From Bacteroidales bacterium (GTDB taxonomy: Bacteria; Bacteroidota; Bacteroidia; Bacteroidales; VadinHA17): a stretch of 64,000 nt of DNA. Shown here one piece after another: positions 46,943 through 56,709 of this stretch. The stretch covers positions 41,949 to 105,948 of the forward strand of contig JALHSP010000102.1 of assembly GCA_022865305.1 (NCBI GenBank). The letters run 5' to 3'. Positions within the stretch are counted from its first letter, which is position 1. The number at the start of each line of letters is the position of its first letter. The position numbers were made by a program, and so were the translations under genes. The notes under the pieces were generated by a model. It saw nothing but the letters and a program-made list of their open reading frames with translations. It ran no database searches and had not been told where the DNA came from.

Positions 46943-49834
46943 ATGAATTCAAAAAGTCAAAAACCGGCTGCGCCCTGGTCATTGATCGTTCTCTTTTTTG
47001 TCATTTCCGTTAGTACCCTTTTAATCGGTTCTTTTTACTATAATTCCCAGAAGAGGAATTCACTGAAAAATAGTCAGCTTGAACTTTCAGCAATTGCTGA
47101 TCTGAAAGTAAGACAGATCTCCCAGTGGCGCCGCGAGCGTATTGCAGACGGTACTTTTCTGGGTAATAATGCCCCTCTTATAAGACAATTCTCCGAATTC
47201 ATTGAAAACGATAGCAGGAAATCATTGCGAACGGACCTTCGCAGGAGTCTCGAATCGCTTGTTAATAACTATGATTATAAAAACGTCCTGCTACTTGACT
47301 CAAAGAGCAAGGTAAGGCTTTCTTCAAATGACAGCGATACAATAATAGGTGAATATCTGAAACCTTTATTGCCAGGTATAATCAATGACGGGAAGGTAGT
47401 TCTTACCGACCTTCACAAAACAGGAAAAGTAAGTTTTGTACATCTTGATCTGTTAGTACCCCTGCGAAGCTATGAACCCAATGACACAGCAGTTTTCGGA
47501 CTGCTTCTTCTCAGAATAGATCCAAAAGAAGTTCTTTATCCTCTTATTCAATCGTGGCCTGTACCAAGTAAAACTGCTGAATCTCTTCTTTTTCGGCGTG
47601 AAGGAGATGAAATAATTTACCTGAATGAACTACGGCATCTGGAAAATACGGAGCTCATTTTAAGGAAACCTGTAAACACTGACAGATTGCCGGCAGCAAT
47701 GGCTTTACAGGGCATAAACGGAACGACAGATGGGATTGATTACCGGGGAATACCGGTCGTTGCTGCAATGAAAAAAGTTCCTGGATCGCTATGGTACATG
47801 GTTGCCAAGGTCGATCGCGTCGAGGTTCTTTCTAACCTGTATGACCAGGTCAGGTTGTTAATAATCATAATTGTACTTTTTATTCTTACAACAGGATCTA
47901 TTCTGTTATTCATCTGGTGGAATCATCAGGTAAGGTTTTACCGTGGAAAATATGAAGCAGAACTTGAACGACTTGCCCTGGTCAAACATTTCGACTATAT
48001 TTTAAAAAATGCAAATGATATTATTTTGCTGGTAGATAAAGATTTTGTGATCGTGGAAGCAAATGACAGGGCTGTCGAGACTTACCAGTATGAACGACAA
48101 GACCTTATTGGTCAGGATGTCACTAAATTGACTGCTACTGAATCTCTTTCCAGGGTTGATGAATATAAAAAAATGCTCGATGAAAACGGTTTTGCAATAT
48201 TTGAAGTAATTGATATACGAAAAAATGGCTCCACCTTCCCCATTGAGATCAGTGCACGAAGAGTTGATATTGAAGGTGTAAAGTATTATCAGTCAATAGG
48301 CCGTGATATCACCGAAAGGAAGCATGCTGAAGAGATTCTCAGGGAAAGTGAAGAGAAATTCAGAAAAATATTTGAAGAGAGTCCCTTCGGCATGGCAATG
48401 ACCGGAAAAGATTTAGGTATCCTGAGTGCGAATTCATCGTTCTGTAAAATGATGGGATTTACAGAAGAAGAGCTTATTGGATTAACTTTCAGAAGCTTTA
48501 CTCATCCAGATTATATTAGCAACGACGAGCTTTCAGTTCTTCGGCTTATAGCCGGAGAGATACCTATTTATCATACAGAAAAAAGATATATCAGGCGAGA
48601 TGAATCTGTCATCTGGGGATCAACTACTATCAGTATTATACGTAATAATGAGGGTGAAGTGCAGTTCTTCATTGCAATGGTTGAGGATATCACTTCGAGG
48701 AAAACAACAGAGTCAGAACTCGAGAAATCATTTTCACTGATAAAGGCAACACTCGAATCCACTGCCGACGGAATTCTTGTTGTTGATAACCAGGCTAAAA
48801 TTGTACAGTACAATCAGAAGTTTGCTGAGATGTGGCGCATCCCTGAAGAAATACTAAAACTGAAGGACGATAATGCAGCGATACAATTTGTTCTTGATCA
48901 GTTAAAATATCCGGATCAGTTCGTTGAGCAGGTCAGGAATCTGTACAACGATCCTGCAGCAATTACTTATGATATGCTTGAATTCATTGACGGCCGGTTT
49001 TTTGATCGCTATTCACAACCGCAAAAGATTGGGGGCAAGAGTGTTGGAAGAGTCTGGAGTTTCCGTGATATTACAGAACGAAAAAAGTCAGAAGCTGAAC
49101 TTATTGCTTCCAAGGAAAAAGCTGAAGAAAGCGACAGGCTGAAGACTGCTTTCCTGCATAATGTATCCCATGAGATCCGGACACCCATGAATGCAATTAT
49201 AGGATTTTCAACCCTTCTTAATGAGCCTGACATCTCGAAAACTGACAGTCAGCAGTTTACTGAAATTATTATACAGAGCGGGAATCAGCTGCTTTCAATT
49301 ATTAATGATATTGTTGATTTGGCAAGTATTGAAAGCGGGCAGGTTAATATCAGTATGAAAGTGGTAAATCTTAATTCAATATTAAGAGAATTAAGCGAAC
49401 AATTCAGCTATAAAGAAAAGCTGCATAATGTCACATTAAGTCTTAAAACCCCGCTTCACGATAAGGAGGCCGGTATTTTAACGGACAAAACAAAACTTGT
49501 TCAGATTATTTCAAATCTCATAAATAATGCGTTTAAATTTACCAAGGAGGGAAGGATCGATTTCGGATATAACCTGAAAGATAATTTACTGGAGTTTTTC
49601 GTTAAGGATACAGGTATCGGAATTTCTCCCGAACATCAGGAAAAGATATTTGACAGGTTCTATCAGGTCGACAGTGCAGTATCGCGAAAATATTCCGGGA
49701 CCGGGTTGGGATTGTCAATATGTAAAGCATATATAGAATTGATGGGTGGTGAAATACATGTTGACTCCAAACCGGATGTGGGAACAATCTTTACATTTAC
49801 CTTACCTCATATTAAATCAAATCCGGCTGAATGA
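46943..49834 (+). CDS. Orphan sensor histidine kinase with extracytoplasmic sensor and three PAS domains
   Basis: The 963-residue protein has a membrane helix at about 14-34, a periplasmic Cache-like sensor (about 40-300) and a second helix at about 302-325. Three PAS domains follow at about 345-465, 470-592 and 600-715, the first two ending in GRDITERK and VEDITSRK linkers. Next are a HisKA domain with the phospho-acceptor His743 in HNVSHEIRTPMN and a HATPase domain (NLINNAFKFTKEG, DTGIGISPEHQEKIFDRFYQ, GTGLGLSICKAYIELMGG). No receiver domain is fused and no response-regulator gene is adjacent. It has an AAAGAGGAA ribosome site. Confidence 0.93.
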   Translation: MNSKSQKPAAPWSLIVLFFVISVSTLLIGSFYYNSQKRNSLKNSQLELSAIADLKVRQISQWRRERIADGTFLGNNAPLIRQFSEFIENDSRKSLRTDLRRSLESLVNNYDYKNVLLLDSKSKVRLSSNDSDTIIGEYLKPLLPGIINDGKVVLTDLHKTGKVSFVHLDLLVPLRSYEPNDTAVFGLLLLRIDPKEVLYPLIQSWPVPSKTAESLLFRREGDEIIYLNELRHLENTELILRKPVNTDRLPAAMALQGINGTTDGIDYRGIPVVAAMKKVPGSLWYMVAKVDRVEVLSNLYDQVRLLIIIIVLFILTTGSILLFIWWNHQVRFYRGKYEAELERLALVKHFDYILKNANDIILLVDKDFVIVEANDRAVETYQYERQDLIGQDVTKLTATESLSRVDEYKKMLDENGFAIFEVIDIRKNGSTFPIEISARRVDIEGVKYYQSIGRDITERKHAEEILRESEEKFRKIFEESPFGMAMTGKDLGILSANSSFCKMMGFTEEELIGLTFRSFTHPDYISNDELSVLRLIAGEIPIYHTEKRYIRRDESVIWGSTTISIIRNNEGEVQFFIAMVEDITSRKTTESELEKSFSLIKATLESTADGILVVDNQAKIVQYNQKFAEMWRIPEEILKLKDDNAAIQFVLDQLKYPDQFVEQVRNLYNDPAAITYDMLEFIDGRFFDRYSQPQKIGGKSVGRVWSFRDITERKKSEAELIASKEKAEESDRLKTAFLHNVSHEIRTPMNAIIGFSTLLNEPDISKTDSQQFTEIIIQSGNQLLSIINDIVDLASIESGQVNISMKVVNLNSILRELSEQFSYKEKLHNVTLSLKTPLHDKEAGILTDKTKLVQIISNLINNAFKFTKEGRIDFGYNLKDNLLEFFVKDTGIGISPEHQEKIFDRFYQVDSAVSRKYSGTGLGLSICKAYIELMGGEIHVDSKPDVGTIFTFTLPHIKSNPAE

Positions 49835-49899
49835 ATTATTAGTTTTTATAACCGCTACCTGCCTGAAATGCCAGGCAGTTAAGTACATTCCACAGTTAG

Positions 49900-50070
49900 T
49901 TTTATAGGGATGTTGAAAAAACAATAGAACTTCCAAGTGGAGGCGATACCAGTTATCCAGGTCTTCTGCCTTACAAAAATAACCTCTGGGTTTCCTATTA
50001 TTCAAGCCATGAAGGAAAGACTTCTATTTATCTGGCTAAAATAAAATTAAGAGAATTGCTGGAAAAATAG
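49900..50070 (+). pseudogene. Remnant of the C-terminus of a sialidase-like (BNR) glycosidase
   Basis: One frame, free of stops for 56 codons but with no start, reads VEKTIELPSGGDTSYPGLL then LWVSYYSSHEGKTSIYLAK and ends at a TAG. The pattern SGGDTSYPG followed by LWVSYYSSHEGKTSIYLA is the C-terminal end of exo-sialidase-like, six-bladed glycosidases as I know them. An in-frame TAG just upstream and the absence of the rest in the preceding DNA show it is a leftover. It lies in the 727-nt gap after the histidine kinase. Confidence 0.6.
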
Positions 50071-50478
50071 TCGGAACAATTACTCTCTTTAGGGTTGGGG
50101 CAGATAATTGATTTTCAATCACTATAATATATTTTTTTATGGAAACTGATAATCAAATATTGCAAGAAGACTGTTTTATAGGTGTTTCATCAGGAATTTA
50201 ATCAAAATCAATCATCCATTGGTCAAAATATGATTTTAATGAAATAATGATGATTATAATTTGTTAAGTTTTGTTTTACCCAGATTATCATTGTTTTACA
50301 TTTTATCCTGATATATTATCAATCCGAATCCCGGTTTATTGTCATAAAATAATCATACTTTTTGACGAATCCTTCCAGTTCGTTTATGAAATTGTTTATT
50401 TCAGTAATTGTACGTCAGTATTTCTGAGATTAAAAAAAGCAGCTATAGCTCATTTCGTCTGTAATTGGACTTTTGACG
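50071..50478. other. Long AT-rich non-coding gap
   Basis: Between the sialidase remnant and the promoter of the lysozyme-like gene there are about 400 nt of AT-rich DNA with scattered stops in all frames. A 70-codon frame near 50.3-50.5 kb (YPDYHCFTFYPDI) looks like chance: it has odd composition and no ribosome site. No hairpin or repeat stands out. Confidence 0.5.
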
Positions 50479-50510
50479 CTTGACGGATATTACTATAAGC
50501 TCTACTTTTG
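50479..50510 (+). promoter_or_regulatory. Bacteroidetes-type promoter for the lysozyme-like gene
   Basis: CTTG at 50479-50482, exactly 20 bases, then TACTTTTG (TAnnTTTG) at 50503-50510. The start codon lies about 52 nt further on. Confidence 0.6.
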
Positions 50511-50561
50511 CTTTGATAAATAACACTAATGCGGTAGATAAAATTTCTAAACCTTATAACC

Positions 50562-51125
50562 ATGAGAATAATAATTATTACCTTCATTCTCATTCTTTTT
50601 TCTCATGTCTGTACTGCTCCTGCGATAGATTTCAGATCGAAAATATCTAAACTCCGATATTTAACCGAATATGCGGAAAAGTGGCACCATGAGCTGGAAT
50701 ACTCAAGATTTGTCAACGATCTCGGTCGCAGGGAGTCAGGAAATAACTGGTTATCTGTTAACAGGATTGGCTGTTTCGGTGAATATCAGTTTGCTGAATC
50801 AACACTACGTTATCTTGGATATAAAAAGGTAACACTTAAAAAATTTAAGGCAGATCCGAACATTTTTCCCAGGGAAGCGCAAAAGGATGCTTTAAAACTC
50901 CTGATAAAGGTCAACCTGCATTTATTAAGAGGTTATGATCATTTTATAGGAGATACAATTAAAGGTACCGTAATAACAAAATCAGGAATGATTGCTGCAG
51001 CTCATCTTGGCGGTGCATGGACATTAAAGCAGTACCTTAATTCCAATGGAAGAATAAACAAGAAAGATGTTCTTGGAACTTCTATAAATGATTATCTGAG
51101 AAAGTTTTGCTATTACGATTTGTAA
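50562..51125 (+). CDS. Secreted lysozyme-fold (lytic transglycosylase-like) protein
   Basis: The 187-residue protein has a signal peptide (about 1-20) and one small domain with the three landmarks of the goose-lysozyme/SLT fold: the catalytic Glu in GRRESGNNW, the GxYQF-type motif in IGCFGEYQFAESTLRYLGY, and AAAHLGGAWTLKQYL in place of AYNxGxG. This suggests a muramidase acting on peptidoglycan in the periplasm or outside the cell. It is close to the minimal size for the fold and has no cell-wall-binding domain. A single cysteine pair (Cys in GCFG and RKFCYY) may form a disulfide. It has its own promoter and is followed by a small basic ORF. Confidence 0.7.
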   Translation: MRIIIITFILILFSHVCTAPAIDFRSKISKLRYLTEYAEKWHHELEYSRFVNDLGRRESGNNWLSVNRIGCFGEYQFAESTLRYLGYKKVTLKKFKADPNIFPREAQKDALKLLIKVNLHLLRGYDHFIGDTIKGTVITKSGMIAAAHLGGAWTLKQYLNSNGRINKKDVLGTSINDYLRKFCYYDL

Positions 51126-51153
51126 CAACTGAGGTGGCCATAAAGAAACTGCT

Positions 51154-51288
51154 ATGAAAGCATATTATCGTATTTCAGCACAGGAGATCGGTACTGTATT
51201 ACTGAAAAAAAGAAAGATCGCCAAAGCTTTAAGAAGGTGGTTGCGCGAAAATGGATTTACATATAAGTATAGCTATTTTTTCGGTTAG
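51154..51288 (+). CDS. Possible 44-residue cationic small protein
   Basis: An ATG frame 28 nt after the lysozyme-like gene encodes a very basic peptide: MKAYYRISAQEIGTVLLKK, then RKIAKALRRWLRENGF, then an aromatic tail (YKYSYFFG). The middle can form an amphipathic cationic helix. A GAGGTGG lies upstream but rather far (about 17 nt). The coding look is fair; function is unknown. DNA-binding or membrane-active roles are both possible. Confidence 0.4.
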   Translation: MKAYYRISAQEIGTVLLKKRKIAKALRRWLRENGFTYKYSYFFG

Positions 51289-51394
51289 GCTGCAGAAAAA
51301 TCAGTACGAAATTTTCCATTGTTATAATAATTTCCTTTCCGTTATATTCCCTTTATGAGGCTTAATTCCTTAAATTTAGGTTTTCTTGAATTTA

Positions 51395-54271
51395 ATGGAC
51401 AGACGAACCTTTTTATCAAAAAGTGGTGTTCTTGCAACAGGGTATTTTGTTACAGGCAGGATCCGGGTCGCATCAGGATCAGCAATATCAGACGGTAACC
51501 TTCAGACATCCCCTGATTTGTATGGACTTTTCAGGAATCCGGATCAGAGTTACCACCCGTATGTCAGGTGGTGGTGGAACGGCAATAAGGTTGAAGCTGG
51601 TGAGATTGTCAGGGAATTGCGCCTGTTAAAAGAATCCGGTATCGGTGGTGTGGAAATAAATCCTGTTGAATTTCCGGTACGATCTGATGGTGACGACCTC
51701 GGAAAACCATCTCTGAAGTGGTTAAGCGATGAATGGATCGACATGTTGAAGATCGCTTTTGATGAGGCAAAAACATCTGGGATGACCTGTGATCTGATAG
51801 TTGGCTCAGGATGGCCGTTTGGGGCTGAATACCTCGAAGGTGAGGAAAGGTCTCAGATAGCTGTCATAGGAGTGAAAAAACTGACCGGGCCTCTCGAATA
51901 CGAAATATCGGATTATGAGATATTTAAAGAAGCTGATCCGGCTGTAAGCTCACCTTTCCCCGGGCGAAGGATGGAATTACTCTCACTCTATCTTGTCCCA
52001 GATCCCCTTACGGGAATGGATCAAATAATTGATTTGTCCGGGCAGGCCATTAATAAATCATTTAAAATTACTGTTCCCGGAGGAAAATATGCTCTGTATG
52101 GTCTTGTAAAAATTGAGGGATTCATGCAAGTGATCAACGGAGCCCCCGGAGCCACGGGTCCGGTATTGAATCACTTCAATAAAGCTTCTGTAAATAAGTA
52201 TCTGCATCATATGTCTGATACCATTGAAAAGAAGATCGGACCGCTGTCAGACTATATACGTGCTCTTTTTACAGATAGTATGGAACTGGAAGGTGCCAAC
52301 TGGTCGTCCGACATGATGGATGAATTTAAGAAAAGGCGTGGTTACGATCTGTTCCCTTACCTCCCGTTTATCCTGTTCAAAACAGGAGCAATGGGAAACA
52401 TTACCGATTTTAAATACGGAGTTCCTACTTCACCTGAATTTGAGGAAATGATACAGCGGATGCGGTATGATTTTGAGCTTACCAAAGCGGAGCTTCTCGG
52501 GGAACGATTTATAAGAACTTATGTTGACTGGTGTCGGGATCTGAATGTAAAATCGAGGGCACAGGCTTACGGACGCAGTTTTTTCCCGCTTGAGAGCAGC
52601 TTTGAATATGATATTCCTGAATGCGAATCGTGGACTATGAACTGGCTTAAGCATAAGGTTGGTGAGGAAATGCCAGAAGATGATTACCGTCGCGGGAGAG
52701 CTTATACCATGATTAATAAATATGTCTCTTCCGCGGCTAACCTGAAAGGAAAGCGGTTGGTGAGCTGTGAAGAGATGACAGATACCTATACTGTATTCAA
52801 TACAACTTTTGAGAACCTGAAAATCGGTGGTGATCAGAGTGCGATAACCGGCGTCACTCATTCAGTTTTTCACGGTTTTAATTATTCTCCGCCGGAAGCC
52901 CCATATCCCGGATGGATAAGATACGGCGGGTACTACAATGAAAACAACACATGGTGGCCATATTTCCATTTATATAATGAGTATAAAGGACGACTTTCTG
53001 CACTCTTTCAGCATGTCACAATGTACACAGACATTGCCATACTGCCACCTGTCGAGGATATGTGGAGTCTTATCGGTGCACAAATGGAGCCATTTCCATC
53101 AATTACGCATGTTGAATACATGACATTTGTTTGGGAAGCCATAAATAAAAATGGCAGTGGCTGCGATTATGTATCGCAAAGAATTATCCGCGATGCGGAA
53201 ATGAAAGATGGATGTATGGTTTATGGTAACCGGAAATATCATACTCTTTTCCTTATCCGGGTAGAAAGCCTTGAGACAAATACTGCAAGGCAACTATATG
53301 AATTTGTTAAAACCGGCGGCCGGATATTCTGTATTGAATCTTTCCCAGGTAAATCTTTAGGCTGGAAAAATCATAAAGAAAAGGATAAAGAAGTCCTGGA
53401 TTTTGTTGACAAAATGAAAGCTGTTCCCGACCGGTTTATTTTACTGGAAAAGCCTGAGAAAGATTTTATCAGCTGGTATAAGGGAGTGCAGAAACAATAT
53501 AATATTGAACCATATATAAAAATAGAGAAGCCTGATCCTTATGTGATGCAAACACGTTCTCAGGCTGATGACGGTTCAGAGATCCTGTATATTATCAATT
53601 CTCATATACATAATTCACATCAGACGAAAATCACTTTTTCAAAGGCACTTACCGCCAGAAGATATGGCTGGATCTGGTATCCTGAAGACGGAAAGAGATT
53701 CAGGATCTCCATGGCAAAGGACAACAGCTTAAACCTTGATATTGGGCCTGCGGAATCAATGTTGTTTGTATTTACCATACAGAAAGATGGTCCGGACTGG
53801 AATCCATTGCCGGGAGGAAGCCCTTTAGCTACAACTATCGAAACAGGATGGAGCGCAGAATTCCGGCACTGCCGTGATGGTTCCGTTAAAACTGTTCAGA
53901 TTAAGACCTTGCAGGATCTCAAAGATATGCCTGATTTTGTTAATTTCTCAGGGACGGTTATTTATCGTAATACCATTAAAATGGATAATCCGCAAAATGC
54001 GGTATTGAATCTTGGAAAAGTATATGGTTTATCGGAGTTAAAGGTGAACGGAAAAGATTGCGGTGTTAAATGGTACGGACGCAGAATTTATTCCATCGGT
54101 GATAATCTTACAAAAGGTATCAACACTATTGAAATAAAGGTTGTGACTTCTATGGGAAATTATATAAAATCGCTGACTGATAATCCTGTTGCCCAATACT
54201 GGACCAATGAGAAAAATAAAATCCAGCCATTACAGTCTATGGGATTAATCGGCCCCGTTACTTTATACTGA
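51395..54271 (+). CDS. GH106-type alpha-L-rhamnosidase, Tat-exported
   Basis: The 958-residue protein (ATG giving MDRRTFLSKSGVL; the longer frame starts at TTG) begins with a twin-arginine signal (DRRTFLSKSG). The catalytic part matches GH106: FRNPDQSYHPYVRWWWNG, SGIGGVEINPVEFP, WIDMLKIAFDEAKTSGM, DLIVGSGWPFG, an ALFTDSMELEGANWSSDM block, and SRAQAYGRS further on. The C-terminal about 130 residues form a beta-sandwich ending VTLY. GH106 enzymes release terminal L-rhamnose from rhamnogalacturonan and related glycans. A GH28 gene follows six nt after the stop. No SusC/SusD pair is near. Confidence 0.85.
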   Translation: MDRRTFLSKSGVLATGYFVTGRIRVASGSAISDGNLQTSPDLYGLFRNPDQSYHPYVRWWWNGNKVEAGEIVRELRLLKESGIGGVEINPVEFPVRSDGDDLGKPSLKWLSDEWIDMLKIAFDEAKTSGMTCDLIVGSGWPFGAEYLEGEERSQIAVIGVKKLTGPLEYEISDYEIFKEADPAVSSPFPGRRMELLSLYLVPDPLTGMDQIIDLSGQAINKSFKITVPGGKYALYGLVKIEGFMQVINGAPGATGPVLNHFNKASVNKYLHHMSDTIEKKIGPLSDYIRALFTDSMELEGANWSSDMMDEFKKRRGYDLFPYLPFILFKTGAMGNITDFKYGVPTSPEFEEMIQRMRYDFELTKAELLGERFIRTYVDWCRDLNVKSRAQAYGRSFFPLESSFEYDIPECESWTMNWLKHKVGEEMPEDDYRRGRAYTMINKYVSSAANLKGKRLVSCEEMTDTYTVFNTTFENLKIGGDQSAITGVTHSVFHGFNYSPPEAPYPGWIRYGGYYNENNTWWPYFHLYNEYKGRLSALFQHVTMYTDIAILPPVEDMWSLIGAQMEPFPSITHVEYMTFVWEAINKNGSGCDYVSQRIIRDAEMKDGCMVYGNRKYHTLFLIRVESLETNTARQLYEFVKTGGRIFCIESFPGKSLGWKNHKEKDKEVLDFVDKMKAVPDRFILLEKPEKDFISWYKGVQKQYNIEPYIKIEKPDPYVMQTRSQADDGSEILYIINSHIHNSHQTKITFSKALTARRYGWIWYPEDGKRFRISMAKDNSLNLDIGPAESMLFVFTIQKDGPDWNPLPGGSPLATTIETGWSAEFRHCRDGSVKTVQIKTLQDLKDMPDFVNFSGTVIYRNTIKMDNPQNAVLNLGKVYGLSELKVNGKDCGVKWYGRRIYSIGDNLTKGINTIEIKVVTSMGNYIKSLTDNPVAQYWTNEKNKIQPLQSMGLIGPVTLY

Positions 54272-54277
54272 TAAAAT

Positions 54278-55753
54278 ATGAAAATTTCAAAAGTTATCTT
54301 ACTGCTGTTCCTGATACTATCCTCAATGCCTCTCAGGGCAAAGGATTATAATGCATCAATGTTTGGCATTAAATCAAACGGGACCACTTTAAATACGACC
54401 TCAATTCAGAAAGCAATTGATGTTATAAGTGAAAAGGGAGGTGGCAGACTCGTATTTTATGTCGGGCGATATCTTACAGGGACAATCCATCTTAAATCCA
54501 ATGTGACTATACAGATGGAGGAAGGAGCTATCCTTGTTGGGTCTGTTAATCCTCTTGACTATGAATTCATGACAGGCTGGACAGCCCTGATCTTTGCACA
54601 CGACCAGAAGAACATCGGTATAACCGGGAAAGGGGTTATTGACGGGCAGGGATTTATGGTGGCCAACAATTTAGTTGACCTGATCCATAAGGGTGTCGTA
54701 GATGATCCATTGAGGTACGATCGTCCCCGCGAAACCATCCGCCCTCAGAATATTTATTTCAGGGGGTGCAGAAATATAATTATACAGGGTATCACTCTGA
54801 AAGATCCCGGTAGCTGGAACCAGCAGTACGATCAGTGTAAAAACGTTATTATTGACGGTATTATGGTTGACAGTAAATCATACTGGAATAATGATGGTAT
54901 TGATATAGTTGACTGCGACAGTGTAAGCATTACCAATTCATATTTTGATGCTGCCGATGACGGCATCTGTCTGAAATCTCATTCCCCTGATTTTATTTGC
55001 CAGAATGTTTTTATTCACAACAACACTGTACGTACAAGTGCCAATGGAATCAAGTTCGGTACTGCTTCAAACGGCGGATTCCGAAATATTAAAATCATCA
55101 ATAACCTTGTGTTTGACACCTACCGGTCTGCTGTCACTTTTGCTGCCGTGGACGGCGGTATTGTTGAAAACATAATTGTGGACAGCCTTAAGTCGATCAA
55201 TACAGGTAATGTTTTTTTCCTGCGGATAGGAGAGAGGAGAGCTGGTAAAAAAGGGAAAATGAACAATATCAGTATATCAAATGTCTACGCCGAAGTCTCA
55301 TCCACAAAACCTGATGCAGGGTATAATTATGAGGGCCCGGTTGAAGATATGCCTCGGAATATTTCCCCTGCCTCCATTACAGGCATGCCTGACGCGTTGA
55401 TCGAAAATATATCGCTGAAGAATATTGAGATACATTATCCGGGAGGAGGGAATGCTGCATTTGCCAGAGTTGGTCTGGATGAACTGGACAAGGTACCTGA
55501 AATGGCGGCCAGCTATCCTGAATTTTCGATGTTTAAGGAGCTCCCGGCCTGGGGATTGTATATCCGGCATGCAAAAGGTATAACATGCGAAAATATCACA
55601 CTGATATGTGTGAAAAAAGACTACAGGACCGCTGTTGTGCTGGATGATGTCCACGTAGCAACATTCAAATCACTTAAAGTGAATGAACCGGGCACAAGGA
55701 AATTACCGGTCTATTCTTACAAATCATCTGAAGTCATCCTTGATAAGAAATAA
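54278..55753 (+). CDS. GH28 family glycosidase (polygalacturonase/rhamnogalacturonan hydrolase type)
   Basis: This 491-residue right-handed beta-helix protein has a signal peptide (1-21). It keeps the GH28 acidic site: SYWNNDGIDIVDCD (NxDGID) and FDAADDGICLKS (Asp-Asp-Gly). The usual GHG is replaced in the next block (SANGIKFGTASNGG). Pectate-lyase-fold start FGIKSNGTTLNTTSIQKAID is typical. With the GH106 gene directly upstream it suggests stepwise breakdown of a rhamnogalacturonan- or galacturonate-containing glycan outside the cytoplasm. It converges on the broken glycine-rich gene. Confidence 0.85.
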   Translation: MKISKVILLLFLILSSMPLRAKDYNASMFGIKSNGTTLNTTSIQKAIDVISEKGGGRLVFYVGRYLTGTIHLKSNVTIQMEEGAILVGSVNPLDYEFMTGWTALIFAHDQKNIGITGKGVIDGQGFMVANNLVDLIHKGVVDDPLRYDRPRETIRPQNIYFRGCRNIIIQGITLKDPGSWNQQYDQCKNVIIDGIMVDSKSYWNNDGIDIVDCDSVSITNSYFDAADDGICLKSHSPDFICQNVFIHNNTVRTSANGIKFGTASNGGFRNIKIINNLVFDTYRSAVTFAAVDGGIVENIIVDSLKSINTGNVFFLRIGERRAGKKGKMNNISISNVYAEVSSTKPDAGYNYEGPVEDMPRNISPASITGMPDALIENISLKNIEIHYPGGGNAAFARVGLDELDKVPEMAASYPEFSMFKELPAWGLYIRHAKGITCENITLICVKKDYRTAVVLDDVHVATFKSLKVNEPGTRKLPVYSYKSSEVILDKK

Positions 55754-55777
55754 ACCTTATTCAGATGGAACCTGGAT

Positions 55778-56709
55778 TTATCTTAATACAACCAGTCTGC
55801 CTGAATAAAAACCAATCCTGTCAAGAATAGCCTGTACATGATACAAGCCTGCCGGAAGTTGTGAGACAGGAATAATGTAATTGTATTTGAACCTGCTATA
55901 TCAATCGAAGGGACAGACAGGTTATAACTTTTCTGCCATAAATATGTATATGTCCCGGATCCTCCGACAGGTGATGTTCCGGTAATTGGTTTTGGAATTT
56001 TATTTGAATATATTGAATCAACCTGGTTACCGGTAACTGATGAGCGGATTGAGTTAAAGAGGAATCCGTTAAGAACTGGTACAAAAGATGTGAGGTTTTC
56101 ACCTGCAGTACCATTACCTCCTGTTGCTACACCTGATCTCGTACCGACCAATCCAAATGTAATTGTTTTTGTAACATTTCCCGGAGTGGTGATATTACTT
56201 GTAGTTATAAGACCGCCACCGCCTCCGGAAAACCTTCCGTTTCCTCCGCCACCACCAGTAAAGTTGGCTCCTTTGCCCTTTGCATATTTTGGAAAAATAC
56301 ATGGGAAAGCAAAGAGGTCAAGCCAGCCTCTTGTGACAGGACCTTCTCCTTTAAAACCTGAATTCAAAGAATCACGATGGAATGCGTATTTATCATACCT
56401 GGGGGAGTTCGTGCCAACACAGATCCCCAAACCCTGAACCGCGGATCCTCCAATAAAACCTTTACCGGAAACATCTATGTCCACATTAAGGGAAAGGGTA
56501 TTTCCCACAATTACAGATAAGACCCCGCCTGTTTTGCTTATACTGTCCCAGGGTTGAGAGGAAAGAGGGGCTTCATCAACTAAAGCATTGTTATATGATG
56601 GCACTTTTATTATCTGTACTGCTCCTTCAACATTAAATGTAGTATGGACAATATTATTCCTGAATACAATTCTTTTCGTGCCTCCATCAACAGACTCAAT
56701 TATCAGACC
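55778..56709 (-). pseudogene. Decayed glycine-rich surface protein with frameshifted T9SS sorting domain
   Basis: One minus-strand frame is open from a TAA at 56710 with no ATG start. It reads GLIIESVDGGTKRIVF, EGAVQIIKVPSYNNA, WDSISKTGGVLSVIV, DVSGKGFIGGSAVQGLG and two Gly-runs (FTGGGGGNGRFSGGGGGL). This is the pattern of large glycine-rich gliding/T9SS surface proteins of Bacteroidetes. Around 55,870-55,885 the frame slips. The original frame ends in an unrelated tail (SHNFRQACIMYRLF), whereas the neighbouring frame continues NYIIPVSQLPAGLYHVQAI and GFYSGRLVVLR, the form of a type A sorting domain end. N-terminus and sorting domain are therefore both lost. Confidence 0.7.

Noticed and set aside
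49817..50005. Minus-strand 62-codon frame over the sialidase remnant
   Set aside because: The opposite strand carries recognisable glycosidase sequence, so this is its shadow.
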